DNA of 64,000 bases from Hyphomicrobium sp. (GTDB lineage: Bacteria > Pseudomonadota > Alphaproteobacteria > Rhizobiales > Hyphomicrobiaceae). The translations under genes were made by a program, and so were the position numbers. How positions within the stretch are numbered: position 1 is the stretch's first letter; the number at the start of each line of letters is the position of its first letter. The DNA is taken from contig PERL01000008.1 in assembly GCA_002928735.1 (NCBI GenBank), positions 1 to 64,000 of the forward strand, in the 5' to 3' direction. The notes below the pieces were generated by a model, which ran no database searches, was not told the origin of the DNA, and worked only from the letters and a program-made list of their open reading frames with translations. Of the stretch, positions 1 to 9,580 are shown in pieces.

Positions 1-396
1 GCCCTTCTCAAACAGTTGGTCGAGCCCCTCGCGCGCTTCCACCGGCTTGGCGGGATCGCCCGCTGTCAGGATCTCATCTTGCTTTTTGTATTCGGCGATT
101 TTTGCTTCGATCGCGGCGCGCCCATCGGCCGTCAGATCGGGCTCGGCCTTGAGCCGCAGTGTGAGGTCGTCCACTTCGACGCGCAGCACGTGCCGGCGCA
201 TGTTCTTGGCTTGGAAGAATGCCCAGGTGTTCGCCGCTTCGATGTTTTTCAGCGTCATGTCCTTGGCTGCGTTTCCGCCGCCCATGGAACAGATGGCGAG
301 CAAAACTGCGAGGATGCCGATGTAAACGCCAACCCAGCGGTCGCGGTCGCGGACGTTGTCGCCCTCGGCATCCTTGGCCAACTCATCCCATACCAT
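1..396 (-). CDS. DUF4337 family membrane protein (partial, C-terminus cut by window edge)
   Basis: Only the first 132 residues are present. After a charged stretch ([19 protein letters not shown]) there is one membrane segment (about residues 24-42), then an [25 protein letters not shown] region and a Lys/Glu-rich helix. This layout matches DUF4337 proteins, which have no assigned reaction. The ATG overlaps the stop of gpmA by 14 bases, so the two are probably cotranscribed and translationally coupled. The distal membrane part lies outside the window. Confidence 0.7.
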   Translation of the reverse strand, partial: MVWDELAKDAEGDNVRDRDRWVGVYIGILAVLLAICSMGGGNAAKDMTLKNIEAANTWAFFQAKNMRRHVLRVEVDDLTLRLKAEPDLTADGRAAIEAKIAEYKKQDEILTAGDPAKPVEAREGLDQLFEKG

Positions 397-1066
397 CGTC
401 GCCACCCTGTGCTGTCACGAGGTCGGCGCGGTCGAGCACAGCCCCTTTTTCGTCGAGCTGATAGACGATCGGCGCTGCGGTTGCCAGTTCGCGCGCGATG
501 ATCTGTTCTCCGGTCAAGCCCTCAAGATCCATGATGAGCGCCCGCAGCGAGTTTCCATGCGCCGCCACGATCACCGATTGTCCCGCGTTCACGACCGGCC
601 AGATCTTCGCCTTGTAATAGGGCAGCACGCGTGCGGCCGTATCCTTCAGGCTTTCGCCACCCGGCGGCGGAATATCGAAGCTGCGCCGCCAGCGCAGCAC
701 CTGCTCTTCGCCGAACCGGTGCTTCGCTTCGTCCTTGTTCAAGCCGGAGAGCTGCCCGTAATCGCGTTCGTTCAAGGCCTCATCGCGCGTGATCGGCACG
801 CCCTTCTGCCCCATCACGTCAAGAATGATGTCGAGCGTGTTTTGCGCCCGCCGCAGCTTGCTCGTGAAAGCCTGATCGAATCGAAGGCCGTGATCGCGCA
901 AGACGCGCCCGGCCCACCGGGCTTCGATCAGCCCCTTCTCCGTCAAATCCGGATCGCGCCAGCCGGTGAACAGATTGAGCCGGTTCCATTCGCTCTGGCC
1001 ATGCCGCACCAGCACCAGCGTGCGCGTGCGAGTGGCTGTGTCTGACAGAGTCTGGTGGTTCTGCAT
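383..1066 (-). CDS. gpmA: 2,3-bisphosphoglycerate-dependent phosphoglycerate mutase
   Basis: This 227-residue protein interconverts 3- and 2-phosphoglycerate in the cytosol. In a serine-cycle organism that step feeds 2-phosphoglycerate towards PEP. The phosphohistidine motif VRHGQSEWN is at residues 20-28, the [13 protein letters not shown] block follows, [10 protein letters not shown] carries the acid residue, and [11 protein letters not shown] carries the second catalytic His. Length is normal for the dPGM family. The Met before QNHQTLSD was chosen because it lies 17 bases after the dapB stop, giving a dapB-gpmA-DUF4337 operon. A longer in-frame start inside dapB is less likely. Confidence 0.93.
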   Translation of the reverse strand: MQNHQTLSDTATRTRTLVLVRHGQSEWNRLNLFTGWRDPDLTEKGLIEARWAGRVLRDHGLRFDQAFTSKLRRAQNTLDIILDVMGQKGVPITRDEALNERDYGQLSGLNKDEAKHRFGEEQVLRWRRSFDIPPPGGESLKDTAARVLPYYKAKIWPVVNAGQSVIVAAHGNSLRALIMDLEGLTGEQIIARELATAAPIVYQLDEKGAVLDRADLVTAQGGDDGMG

Positions 1067-1083
1067 CGTCACGCGATCTGTCC

Positions 1084-1890
1084 TTACAAGCCGAGGACAT
1101 CGGACATGGAGAAAAGGCCCGGACCTTTGCCCCGGCCCCACAGCGCGGCTTTCACCGCGCCCCGCGCAAAGATGCTGCGGTCCGATGCGTGATGGCGGAT
1201 GGAGATCTCCTCGCCTTCGCCCGCGAAAATCACTGTGTGGTCGCCAACCACGCTGCCGCCGCGCAACGTCGCGAATCCAATATCGCCGCGCCGCCGCGGA
1301 CCCGTGTGGCCATCACGAACGCGCACCGAAGCCGTCGTGAGGTCAACCCCGCGCCCCTTTGCGGCGGCCCGGCCGAGCATGAGCGCTGTGCCCGATGGCG
1401 CATCGACTTTGTGCTTATGATGCATCTCGACGATTTCGATATCCCAATCGGCATCAAGAGCGGCGGCCACCCGCTCCGTCAGCGCCGCCGCCAGATTGAC
1501 GCCGAGGCTCATGTTGCCGGACTTGATGACCGTCGCATGGCGCGCCGCAGCCACGATCGCGGCGTCCGATGCGGCATCCAGCCCCGTGGTTCCGATCACG
1601 TGCACGATCCGCGCGTTGGCGGCGAGACCCGCGAATGCCACCGTCGCCCTGGGCGACGTGAAATCGATGATTGCATCCGAGCGGGCAATCAGGTCCAGAG
1701 CGTCCGCGGTCAATGGAACGCCATTGGCTCCGAGCCCCGCCAGGTCTCCCAGATCGCGCCCCAGGTCGGCGCTGCCGGGCGCTTCCGTACCCCCCGACAA
1801 CGTACACCCGGGATCGGCCGCAATGGCGCGGACGAGTTCGCGGCCCATGCGGCCGGCGGCACCCATCACGGCAATCTTCATAAGGGACAC
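1084..1890 (-). CDS. dapB: 4-hydroxy-tetrahydrodipicolinate reductase
   Basis: It catalyses the NAD(P)H-dependent reduction step of the diaminopimelate/lysine pathway. The nucleotide-binding GAAGRMG is near the N-terminus. The catalytic and substrate block [15 protein letters not shown] is complete, and the C-terminal [16 protein letters not shown] is typical. Length is 268 residues. The GTG at 1890 has a GGAGG six bases upstream; an ATG three codons later is an alternative start. It is first in an operon with gpmA. Confidence 0.95.
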   Translation of the reverse strand: MSLMKIAVMGAAGRMGRELVRAIAADPGCTLSGGTEAPGSADLGRDLGDLAGLGANGVPLTADALDLIARSDAIIDFTSPRATVAFAGLAANARIVHVIGTTGLDAASDAAIVAAARHATVIKSGNMSLGVNLAAALTERVAAALDADWDIEIVEMHHKHKVDAPSGTALMLGRAAAKGRGVDLTTASVRVRDGHTGPRRRGDIGFATLRGGSVVGDHTVIFAGEGEEISIRHHASDRSIFARGAVKAALWGRGKGPGLFSMSDVLGL

Positions 1891-1995
1891 GTGCGGCCTC
1901 CACTCAGTGGGTTGGCCGGGGGTATAGCAACCGCAACCCCGAGCGGGAAGTGCGTCAAGGCAGTCATCCCCGGCGCGGGCAAGTCAGCCGCACGC

Positions 1996-2529
1996 CTAGG
2001 TCGACGCTTTGTACCGCTCAATCGCCTGAACGATGAGCCGGCGCGCCTCTTCCGCATCGCCCCAGTGGTTGATCTTGACCCACTTCCCAGGCTCCAAATC
2101 CTTGTAATGGGCGAAGAAATGCTCGATCTGCTCGGTCGAAATCGATGGCAGATCCGAGTAGTTTTTCACCTTGCTGTAGCGCTTGGTCAGCTTGTCGCTC
2201 GGCACGGCGATGATCTTTTCATCTCCGCCCCCGTCGTCCTCCATCACCAGCACGCCGATCGGCCGGCAATTGATCACCGCCCCCGGCACGATCGCCCGGG
2301 TGTTGCAGACCAGCACGTCGATGGGGTCGCCATCGGCCGACAGCGTGTGGGGGACGAAGCCATAGTTCCCCGGATACCGCATTGGCGTATAGAGAAACCG
2401 GTCGACGACCAGCGTCCCTGACGCCTTATCCATCTCGTATTTGATCGGTTCGCCGCCAACCGGCACTTCGATGATCACGTTAATGTCGTCCGGCGGGGAT
2501 TTCCCCACTGGAATTGCCTCGATGCGCAT
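1996..2529 (-). CDS. ppa: inorganic pyrophosphatase (family I)
   Basis: A soluble Mg-dependent enzyme hydrolysing PPi to phosphate, 177 residues, the usual length. The family I signature DGDPIDVLV with its metal-binding Asp residues is intact. [12 protein letters not shown] and the [11 protein letters not shown] region also fit. It stands alone between dapB and the acetyltransferase. PPi removal pulls forward synthetase reactions in general; nothing here links it to a particular pathway. Confidence 0.95.
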   Translation of the reverse strand: MRIEAIPVGKSPPDDINVIIEVPVGGEPIKYEMDKASGTLVVDRFLYTPMRYPGNYGFVPHTLSADGDPIDVLVCNTRAIVPGAVINCRPIGVLVMEDDGGGDEKIIAVPSDKLTKRYSKVKNYSDLPSISTEQIEHFFAHYKDLEPGKWVKINHWGDAEEARRLIVQAIERYKAST

Positions 2530-2719
2530 CGATGAGCCCCGTTTCTTAGATGATTGTCGTTCGGCGGATCCGCCGGTGACTGGCGGCCCCGGAAGATGGC
2601 GAGCGGAGTGTGCCCCAGACCGCTACCGGAAATCTAGCCGTCGAAGGTCGAAGCGCGCCGGCATCTATGCTTAAGGCCGGCCTGCCTCTGCCAAGCCGCC
2701 GGACTGGCGAACCTTTAAT

Positions 2720-3232
2720 TTAAACCCAGCCGACGGCCACCTTCTTCAAGGAGGTCTGCCCGAACGTCTCGCGCACGGTCTTGAACGGCCGCCCGCCCCG
2801 CCGCCAGTAGAAGTCGAGCGCGGCGTCGTTATCGGCCAGCGCCCAGACCATGAGGCCATTGAGGCCACGCGCATCCAGCCGCGCCCGGCACGCCTCAAAG
2901 AGGTGTTCTCCGAGCCCCATCCCCTGGTGCAGCGGCGCGACGTAAAGTTCGTAAATCTCGCCTTGATGCCGGCCTCGGCCGCGCGCCGCGCCATAGGTCG
3001 CGTAGCCGGCGATTTTGCCGTCGTGGACTGCGATCAAGGGTCCCTCGCCACCGCGAATGGCCGAAGACCACCAGGCTTTGTTGCGGCGGCGAATGATGCC
3101 CTCGAGTTGCTCGTGCGGGACGAGGCCTGCATAAGCCCCGCGCCATGTCTCGGCAAACAAAGAGGCTAACACCGCCGCATCGGCAATTTTCGCCGGCCGG
3201 ACCAAAACGTCTGTGCGCCAACTCAACGTCAT
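2720..3232 (-). CDS. GNAT family N-acetyltransferase
   Basis: A 170-residue single-domain acetyltransferase. It has the N-terminal VRPAKIADAAVLASLF strand-helix, an IAGYATYGAAR strand, the acetyl-CoA pyrophosphate-binding region LYVAPLHQGMGLGEHLF (Q/R-x-x-G-x-G/A type), and a C-terminal NDAALDFYWRRGG. The substrate cannot be predicted. The start at 3232 is preferred because GAGG lies at normal spacing; an upstream Met would add 12 residues without a clear ribosome site. Confidence 0.8.
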   Translation of the reverse strand: MTLSWRTDVLVRPAKIADAAVLASLFAETWRGAYAGLVPHEQLEGIIRRRNKAWWSSAIRGGEGPLIAVHDGKIAGYATYGAARGRGRHQGEIYELYVAPLHQGMGLGEHLFEACRARLDARGLNGLMVWALADNDAALDFYWRRGGRPFKTVRETFGQTSLKKVAVGWV

Positions 3233-3348
3233 GAACGCCCTCGCCACACCAGCACGCATCTCATGCACCCCAGTCTAGCGAATTCCATGCCAACGTGGCG
3301 GATTAATGCCACCCGCCGGACACGAAACAGAAATCGCAAATCCCCATA

Positions 3349-3378
3349 GAAAAAGCCCGGGACCTGCGGTCCCGGGCT
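3349..3378 (-). terminator. rho-independent terminator of the phasin gene
   Basis: A perfect 11-base-pair GC-rich stem (arms 3354-3364 and 3368-3378) with a 3-base loop, followed on the minus strand by a run of T. It lies about 30 bases downstream of the phasin stop codon. Confidence 0.9.
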
Positions 3379-3406
3379 TGTCCTTATCGTGGAACAAAAG
3401 TGGCGA

Positions 3407-3862
3407 TTAGGCCGACTTCTTGATCTGCTCGAAGGTCTTGGCGGCAGCGGCGTTCATGGTCTCGAACGTCTGCTGAGCGATCTTCGCGGAGAGCTCGAAG
3501 AGTTCCTTGGTCTGGTTGGCAGAAGCCGTCATCTGCTGCTGGAAGTACGACGTCTGCAGCTTGATGACTTCCGGAACCGTCTTCGCCTTGGCGATGGCTT
3601 CAGCGGCGTCGAGAGCAGCTTCGGTGTTGATTTCGACGTTGCGGAGAACCTTCTCGCCGAGCGTGCGAGCGCCGGCCTGAGCCGTCAGCATCACATTTTC
3701 CATCGTCTTCACGCCGTCCTTGGACACCGACTGCATCTTGTCGAAAGCTTCGCGGGTCTTGGCGACGCCGTCTTCAGCGATGGCCTGGATGTTTTCCGGA
3801 ATGCGCGCGTCCTTGGCGGCGGCGAACATTTCCTGGGCCTGGCGGGTGAATTGATCGTTCAT
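3407..3862 (-). CDS. phasin family protein
   Basis: A 151-residue, almost entirely helical protein with a phasin_2-type profile: amphipathic heptads rich in Ala, Lys, Glu and Gln, and the core LQTSYFQQQMTASANQTKEL. Phasins coat polyhydroxyalkanoate granules; PHA metabolism is widespread in serine-cycle methylotrophs. It has a GAGG site before the ATG and a strong terminator, so it is probably a well-expressed monocistronic unit. No PHA synthase is nearby. Confidence 0.85.
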   Translation of the reverse strand: MNDQFTRQAQEMFAAAKDARIPENIQAIAEDGVAKTREAFDKMQSVSKDGVKTMENVMLTAQAGARTLGEKVLRNVEINTEAALDAAEAIAKAKTVPEVIKLQTSYFQQQMTASANQTKELFELSAKIAQQTFETMNAAAAKTFEQIKKSA

Positions 3863-4144
3863 GGCAATGGTCCTCTAACTGAGATGGTGTTTGCGGAGAT
3901 TGTGGGGGCATGCTGCGCCAGTGCCGGACGGGAAGCCCGCCATGTGCGCTGGAATTTCAGGAGCCAGTTTTTCCGGCTCGACAAAAAGGAATATAACAGC
4001 TCTTTTGTGCAATGCAACATCAAATCTTCGGCTGCATCCAAAAAAACTACCTACGGTGTTGATATTGCCTGATAAAATAGGAGCATTGCAGCGCAAAATA
4101 ATTGATCGAAATCAAATGCTTATATGCCCAAACGCTGATCTGCA

Positions 4145-5500
4145 TCAGAGAGCGGGGAAGTGGTCCCGATATCCCATGGCCGCCGGATCGAACAAAATAT
4201 CGGCAGGCCGCAGCGGCCGCGCCAGTGCCAACCCCTCAAGTGAACGGCACCGCGACAGAGCCACATAAGCCTGCCCGTGCGCGAAGGTTCCCCGTCCCAG
4301 GTCGATATACACTTTGTCGAGTGTCAGCCCCTGCGCCTTATGGATCGTCAGCGCCCAGGCCAGCCGCAGCGGGAACTGCCGGAACGTCCCGGCGACCGTC
4401 TCCACCACCTTGTCCTGCTGCGTGTCGAACGCATAACGGCGGTTCTCCCACGCCGCCGGTTCGATCTCGTACTCTTTGCCGTTGATTTCGACCCACACTT
4501 GCTTTTCGGTCAGCCGCGAGATCCGCGCCACCGTGCCATTCACCCACCGCCGGTCCGGATCGTTCCGCAGCAGGATGACTTTGGCGCCCGGCTTCAACAC
4601 GAGCGTCGAGTCCGTCGGCTGCGCGTTGGGATTAAAATCACCGCTCACCCCGGCCTCGTACCGCTGCAGAACCCCGGGCAGGGCGTCGAGGTACGCCATG
4701 TTGATGCGCTGGGCGGCCGCGTTCGTGGGCGTCAGGATCACATACGCATCACCCTCGCCCAGTGTCCGCACCGGCCGCACGCACTCATTGAGCAATGTTA
4801 GGTCGTCTTCTTCCACTTCGCCTTCGCGAATGCGGTTGAGCACGCGGATCAAACCCTCGTCGCTCTGCCGGAACACCTGATTGAGTTCGAGCAGCATCGT
4901 GCCCAGACCCTCGCGCAAACCCGAAGCGGCGAAGAAAAACGGCCCGCCATGCTCACTGTCGAGGTACTGCGCTACCTCGGCTTCCTGCACGACGGGCGGC
5001 AGCTGATGCAAATCGCCGAACATCACAAGCCGCAGTCCGCCAAACGGTTCGCGTGGCCGGCCCCGATTGATGCGCAACGACATATCCATCGCCCACATCA
5101 GATCGGACCGCACCATGGACACTTCGTCGATGATGAGAAACTTCAACCGCCGCATCACCTGCCCGTTGCGGCTGCGCCGGATGTCGTCGGGCTTGATCAG
5201 CCGCGGCGGCAACCCAAAGAACGAATGGATCGTCTGCCCGCCGACGTTCACGCCCGCCAGCCCCGTGGGCGCCAGCACAACCATGTCATCCGGGATCAGA
5301 TCGCGGATGCAGCGCAATAGCGTCGACTTGCCTGAACCTGCGCGCCCCGTGATGAAAAGGTGGCCGCCCGGCTCGCGAAGGTAGGACAGCGCTGCCTCGT
5401 ACTCGGCCGTCGGCGTCACGCCCGCCGGCCAGGACATGGGCGCGCCCGATGCGGCGACGACGGCTGAGGCGGGATCGGATCCGGGCAAATTCAATCTCAT
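4145..5500 (-). CDS. PIF1-like ATP-dependent DNA helicase (SF1B)
   Basis: A 451-residue helicase. Walker A is ITGRAGSGKSTLL (about residues 49-61), followed by VVLAPTGLAGVNVGGQTIHSFF (motif Ia), the Walker B box FLIIDEVSMVRSDL, FGDLHQLPPV (motif III) and the C-terminal IHKAQGLTLDKVYIDLG and YVALSRCRSLEGL motifs typical of PIF1/RecD2-like enzymes. It probably unwinds DNA 5' to 3'. It lacks the long N-terminal domain of eukaryotic PIF1 and looks like a complete bacterial short form. It is flanked by unrelated genes and seems monocistronic. Confidence 0.88.
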   Translation of the reverse strand: MRLNLPGSDPASAVVAASGAPMSWPAGVTPTAEYEAALSYLREPGGHLFITGRAGSGKSTLLRCIRDLIPDDMVVLAPTGLAGVNVGGQTIHSFFGLPPRLIKPDDIRRSRNGQVMRRLKFLIIDEVSMVRSDLMWAMDMSLRINRGRPREPFGGLRLVMFGDLHQLPPVVQEAEVAQYLDSEHGGPFFFAASGLREGLGTMLLELNQVFRQSDEGLIRVLNRIREGEVEEDDLTLLNECVRPVRTLGEGDAYVILTPTNAAAQRINMAYLDALPGVLQRYEAGVSGDFNPNAQPTDSTLVLKPGAKVILLRNDPDRRWVNGTVARISRLTEKQVWVEINGKEYEIEPAAWENRRYAFDTQQDKVVETVAGTFRQFPLRLAWALTIHKAQGLTLDKVYIDLGRGTFAHGQAYVALSRCRSLEGLALARPLRPADILFDPAAMGYRDHFPAL

Positions 5501-5582
5501 AGGTGAAGCGTCTGCTCACTAAGCAGGCCCCCGGCGAACATGTCAAAACGTCATCCGTAAACCCGACACATTCCGCACGGCA

Positions 5583-5617
5583 AAAGAAAAGGGCGGCTAC
5601 CTGACAGGTAGCCGCCC
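5583..5617 (-). terminator. rho-independent terminator of the small secreted protein gene
   Basis: A long perfect stem (ggcggctacctg with its complement, arms in 5592-5616) and, on the minus strand, a following T-rich tail. It lies about 40 bases after the stop of the gene at 5656-5913. Confidence 0.9.
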
Positions 5618-5655
5618 CAAACTCAGACGCCGAAGTGATCGGCTTCGGAAATGGA

Positions 5656-5913
5656 TTAGTCAGCGGTGATGCTAATGACCTTGAAGGCCTTGTCCATCTT
5701 GATGTCGTAGTTGGCGCCATCGGCGCACTTGACGTCATTCAGCTCGAACACGCCCGAGCCTTCCGATTCCTTCTCGCCGACGCCGCCGGTGCAGCCCCAA
5801 GCCTTGGCCGTGGCGGCGATCTTGCCGGCTTCTTCATCCGACGGCTTATCGTCAGCGAAAGCGAAGCCCGACGAAAGGGCGAGAACAGTAATCGCGATGA
5901 GCGACTTCTTCAT
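5656..5913 (-). CDS. small secreted PepSY-like protein
   Basis: An 85-residue protein with a signal peptide (MKKSLIAITVLALSSGFAFA, cleavage after about residue 20). The mature part of about 65 residues has two Cys and ends YDIKMDKAFKVISITAD, which resembles the last strands of a PepSY domain. A periplasmic location is expected; function is unknown. It has its own strong terminator, so expression may be considerable. Confidence 0.75.
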   Translation of the reverse strand: MKKSLIAITVLALSSGFAFADDKPSDEEAGKIAATAKAWGCTGGVGEKESEGSGVFELNDVKCADGANYDIKMDKAFKVISITAD

Positions 5914-6138
5914 AAGTGATATCCTCCGAAAAGATGAGACAAGTCGTATGGGGAAACGACGACGACCCGGCAGGTCGACTCAAAAAACGGGAATGAGGCT
6001 GCGCCGGATCACGGAACATGTAGCAATTCCGCTGCAATCTTATGTGGCGACGCAGCGAAGATTGGCAAGAGGAACACTTCCCATCAAAAAAAGGAATTTT
6101 TCCTACAATTTCCAAGGAATAACGGGAAGCCCGACGCC

Positions 6139-7977
6139 TTAGGCGACGTCGGCTTCACGCTCAGCTTCGCGCTTGCGTTCCTGCCGCTTCCGCTCGTTCG
6201 GGTCGAGCCAACGCTTACGCAACCGGATGGTCTCCGGTGTGATTTCGACCAACTCTTCGTCGGTGATGTACGACATCGCCTTCTCGAGCGTCAGCTTCAT
6301 TGGCGGCACCAAAGTCAGTGCCTCGTCCTTGCCCGACGCGCGAACGTTGGTCAGCTTCTTGCCCTGAACCACGTTCACGATCAGGTCGTTGTCCCGCGAA
6401 TGTTCGCCGACAATCATGCCCTCATAAACCCGCGCCTGGGAGCCGATCATGAACTGCCCGCGATCCTGCAGATGGAAGATCGAGTAGGCCGTCGCCTCGC
6501 CGGTACCGTTCGAGATCAGCACGCCCTGCCGGCGGCCCGTGATCTCTCCCTTGAAAGGTGCATAGGAGTGGAACAGCCGGTTCATCACCGCCGTACCGCG
6601 GCTATCCGACAACAGCTCCGACTGATAGCCCAAGAGCCCGCGCGTCGGCACCAGGAACACCATGCGCGTGCGCCCGCCGCCCGAAGGCCGCATTTCCATC
6701 AGGTCGCCGCGCCGCTCCGACAGCTTCTGCACGATCACGCCCGTGAAGCCGTCGTCCACGTCGATGATCGTCTCTTCGATGGGCTCAAGTTTCTGCCCCG
6801 TCTCCGGATCGGTCTTGATCACGACCTTGGGCCGGGACACCGTCAACTCGAAGCCCTCGCGGCGCATGTTCTCGATCAGGATCGCAAGCTGAAGTTCGCC
6901 GCGCCCCGACACGATAAAGCTGTCCGTTTCGTCGCTGTCCGACACCTTGATGGCGATGTTGCGCTCGGCTTCGCGCATCAAGCGGTCGCGAATGACGCGG
7001 CTCTGAACTTTGCTGCCTTCTTGACCGGCAAACGGTCCATCATTGATTCGGAAGGTCATCGACAGCGTCGGCGGATCGATCGGCTGCGCCGGCAGCGGCT
7101 CGGTCACAGACGGATCGCACAGGGTGTCAGCCACGGTCGCGTCTGTCATACCCGCAAGTGCCACGATCTCGCCGGCACTCGCCTCCTCCACCGGAATCCG
7201 CTCCAGCCCGCGATACGCCAGAACTTTCGTCGCGCGGAACGTCTCCACGAGCGTTCCGTCGTGACGGATCGCCTTCAAGGCCATGTTGGGCTTGATGGTG
7301 CCCGACGTGATGCGGCCCGTGAGAATGCGGCCCAGGAACGGATCGGCCTCCAACGTCGTCGCCAGCATGCTGACCGGACCGTCATCGACCGCCGGCGGCG
7401 GAACGTGCGCCAGCACCAGATCGAACAGCGGCGCAAGATCCGTCTGCGGACCTTCCGGCGCCAGCGCCATCCATCCGTTGCGGCCAGACCCGTAAAGCAC
7501 CGGGAAGTCGAGCTGCTCGTCAGTCGCGTCAAGGTTGGCAAAGAGATCGAAAATCTCGTTCAAAACGTCCAGATGCCGCTCGTCGGGGCGGTCGATCTTA
7601 TTGATTGCCACGATGGGACGCAGGCCCCGCTTCAGCGCCTTCGACACCACGAACTTCGTCTGCGGTAGCGGCCCTTCCGAGGCGTCGACAAGCACGATCA
7701 CGCCGTCGACCATGTTCAAGATGCGCTCAACTTCGCCGCCGAAATCGGCGTGACCGGGCGTATCGACGATGTTGATGCGGGTGTCTTTCCACAACACCGA
7801 CGTGCACTTGGCCAGAATGGTGATGCCGCGCTCGCGCTCAAGGTCGTTTGAGTCCATCGCCCGCTCGGCAACCTTCTGGTTGTCGCGAAACGATCCCGAC
7901 TGTTTCAGCAATTCGTCAACAAGCGTCGTCTTGCCATGGTCGACGTGCGCGATGATCGCGATATTTCTAAGCTTCAT
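6139..7977 (-). CDS. typA: ribosome-associated translational GTPase TypA/BipA
   Basis: A 612-residue GTPase that binds the ribosome and aids assembly and stress adaptation. The G1 motif is AHVDHGKTT, followed by [15 protein letters not shown] (G3) and [12 protein letters not shown] (G4). The EF-G-like domains then lead to the TypA-specific C-terminal part ([35 protein letters not shown]). The start at [16 protein letters not shown] matches the family. An in-frame extension of 27 residues upstream is not conserved-looking. Confidence 0.97.
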   Translation of the reverse strand: MKLRNIAIIAHVDHGKTTLVDELLKQSGSFRDNQKVAERAMDSNDLERERGITILAKCTSVLWKDTRINIVDTPGHADFGGEVERILNMVDGVIVLVDASEGPLPQTKFVVSKALKRGLRPIVAINKIDRPDERHLDVLNEIFDLFANLDATDEQLDFPVLYGSGRNGWMALAPEGPQTDLAPLFDLVLAHVPPPAVDDGPVSMLATTLEADPFLGRILTGRITSGTIKPNMALKAIRHDGTLVETFRATKVLAYRGLERIPVEEASAGEIVALAGMTDATVADTLCDPSVTEPLPAQPIDPPTLSMTFRINDGPFAGQEGSKVQSRVIRDRLMREAERNIAIKVSDSDETDSFIVSGRGELQLAILIENMRREGFELTVSRPKVVIKTDPETGQKLEPIEETIIDVDDGFTGVIVQKLSERRGDLMEMRPSGGGRTRMVFLVPTRGLLGYQSELLSDSRGTAVMNRLFHSYAPFKGEITGRRQGVLISNGTGEATAYSIFHLQDRGQFMIGSQARVYEGMIVGEHSRDNDLIVNVVQGKKLTNVRASGKDEALTLVPPMKLTLEKAMSYITDEELVEITPETIRLRKRWLDPNERKRQERKREAEREADVA

Positions 7978-8102
7978 AATTGGTCTCTGTCTGGGGAAGG
8001 GCCGGGTCCGGGCTGGGACCGGTCTGACCGGCAACAATTGCGGCGGGAGGTAGCACATCCCTCGACACGCCGCCAGGGACGGATGTGTCGCCCCCGCGTC
8101 AT

Positions 8103-8133
8103 AAACCCCCTCTCCCCGCCGTCAGGGAGAGGG
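8103..8133 (-). terminator. probable terminator of the NADH dehydrogenase gene
   Basis: A nine-base-pair stem, CCCTCTCCC (8108-8116) with GGGAGAGGG (8125-8133), with a short T run on the minus-strand 3' side. It is located 30 bases after the stop at 8163. Confidence 0.6.
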
Positions 8134-8162
8134 TTTCACGGCCGTTTTAGGCCAAAACAACC

Positions 8163-9506
8163 CTAATGCAACTTCACGTGCGGTTCCGTCCGGCGGGTCA
8201 GCAGCCGCGATACGCTATCCAGCGCCACCTTCCAGAACCCGTGCAGCGCGTATTCGTGCATCTTATACAGCGACCGATACATCATCTTCGCGAACAGGCC
8301 CTCGATCATCATCTTCCGGCCGGACACGAAGCCCATCAGGCTTCCCACGGTCGAGTAATCGCCCAGCGACACCAGCGAGCCGAAATCGCGGTACTTGAAA
8401 GGTGTCAGCGGCTGTCCGTCGAGCTTGTGCCGGATCTGCTTGTAAACATGCGTCGCCATCTGGTGCGCGGCCTGTGCCCGCGGCGGTATAGGATGCGTAT
8501 CGCCCTCCGGAACCAGATAAGCGCAGTCGCCCAGCACGAAGATGTTTTCATCCCGCGTCGTCTGCAGCGTCGGTTTCACGACAAGTGTATTCATGCGGCT
8601 AGTTTCCAGACCGTCGAGGTCCTTTAGCACCGCAGGACCCTTCACGCCCGCCGCCCATACGACGAGCTCCGACGGAACGAAATCGCCCGATTCCAATTCG
8701 ACGCCATCGGCCCGCACCCGCGTGACCCGCGAATTGGTCCGGATATCGACGCCCAGACCCTTGAGAATGTCCGACGTCGCGTTCGAGATCCGCTCCGGCA
8801 GTGCCGGCACAATGCGCGGCGCCGCTTCGATGAGCGTGATCTTGATATCTTTCTCAGGCTCGATCTTGTCGAGGCCGAACTGCGCGATAAAGCGCACGGT
8901 CTGATGCAATTCCGCAGAGAGCTCCGTCCCCGTCGCGCCTGCACCGATGATGGCCACGTCCATCTGGCCCGGCCGCACCGGCCCTTCCTGCGCCTGCGCG
9001 CGAACGCATGCGTTAAGCAGCCGCCGGTTGAACTTCTCCGCCTGTACCTGGGTGTCGAGCATGATCGCATGCTCCTGCACGCCCGGCGTTCCGAAGTCGT
9101 TCGATACGCTGCCGATGGCGATCACGAGAATGTCGTACACCAGCGCCCGCTGCGGCGTGATCTCGCGCCCCTCTTCATCATAGGTTGCAGCGAGAATGAC
9201 CTGCTTGTTCGCCCGATTGAGACCGATCAGTTCGCCATAGCGAAACTTGAACCCATGCCAGTGCCCCTGCGCCATGTATTCCAGTTCGTGCTGATCCACA
9301 TCCATGCTGCCTGCTGCGATCTCGTGCAGCAGCGGCTTCCAAATGTGCGTGCGCGACTTGTCGACTAGCGTGATCGCCGCCTTGCCCTTTTTGCCGAGCT
9401 TGTTGCCAAGCGTCGTCGCCAACTCGAGCCCGCCCGCGCCGCCGCCCACGACGACAATGTGCGTCTTGTCAGGCTTCGGGACCAAAAGAGTGCGCGTTCC
9501 GGTCAT
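8163..9506 (-). CDS. ndh: type II NADH dehydrogenase (FAD-dependent oxidoreductase)
   Basis: A 447-residue flavoprotein expected to pass electrons from NADH to quinone at the inner membrane without pumping protons. The first Rossmann motif VVVGGGAGGLELA is at residues 18-30. KSRTHIWKPLLHE follows, the second dinucleotide fold is VAIIGAGATGTELSAEL, and the FAD-contact LGDCAYLV and AQAAHQMA segments are typical of NDH-2. The C-terminal amphipathic part can mediate membrane attachment. It may complement complex I, whose genes are not in the window. Confidence 0.88.
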   Translation of the reverse strand: MTGTRTLLVPKPDKTHIVVVGGGAGGLELATTLGNKLGKKGKAAITLVDKSRTHIWKPLLHEIAAGSMDVDQHELEYMAQGHWHGFKFRYGELIGLNRANKQVILAATYDEEGREITPQRALVYDILVIAIGSVSNDFGTPGVQEHAIMLDTQVQAEKFNRRLLNACVRAQAQEGPVRPGQMDVAIIGAGATGTELSAELHQTVRFIAQFGLDKIEPEKDIKITLIEAAPRIVPALPERISNATSDILKGLGVDIRTNSRVTRVRADGVELESGDFVPSELVVWAAGVKGPAVLKDLDGLETSRMNTLVVKPTLQTTRDENIFVLGDCAYLVPEGDTHPIPPRAQAAHQMATHVYKQIRHKLDGQPLTPFKYRDFGSLVSLGDYSTVGSLMGFVSGRKMMIEGLFAKMMYRSLYKMHEYALHGFWKVALDSVSRLLTRRTEPHVKLH

Positions 9507-9580
9507 GAGTCGGTCTCCCCGCTGATGCGTCAGCGTCCATCTATGTCGCCGCGCTGACCTGATGGGTCAATGTGGCATCC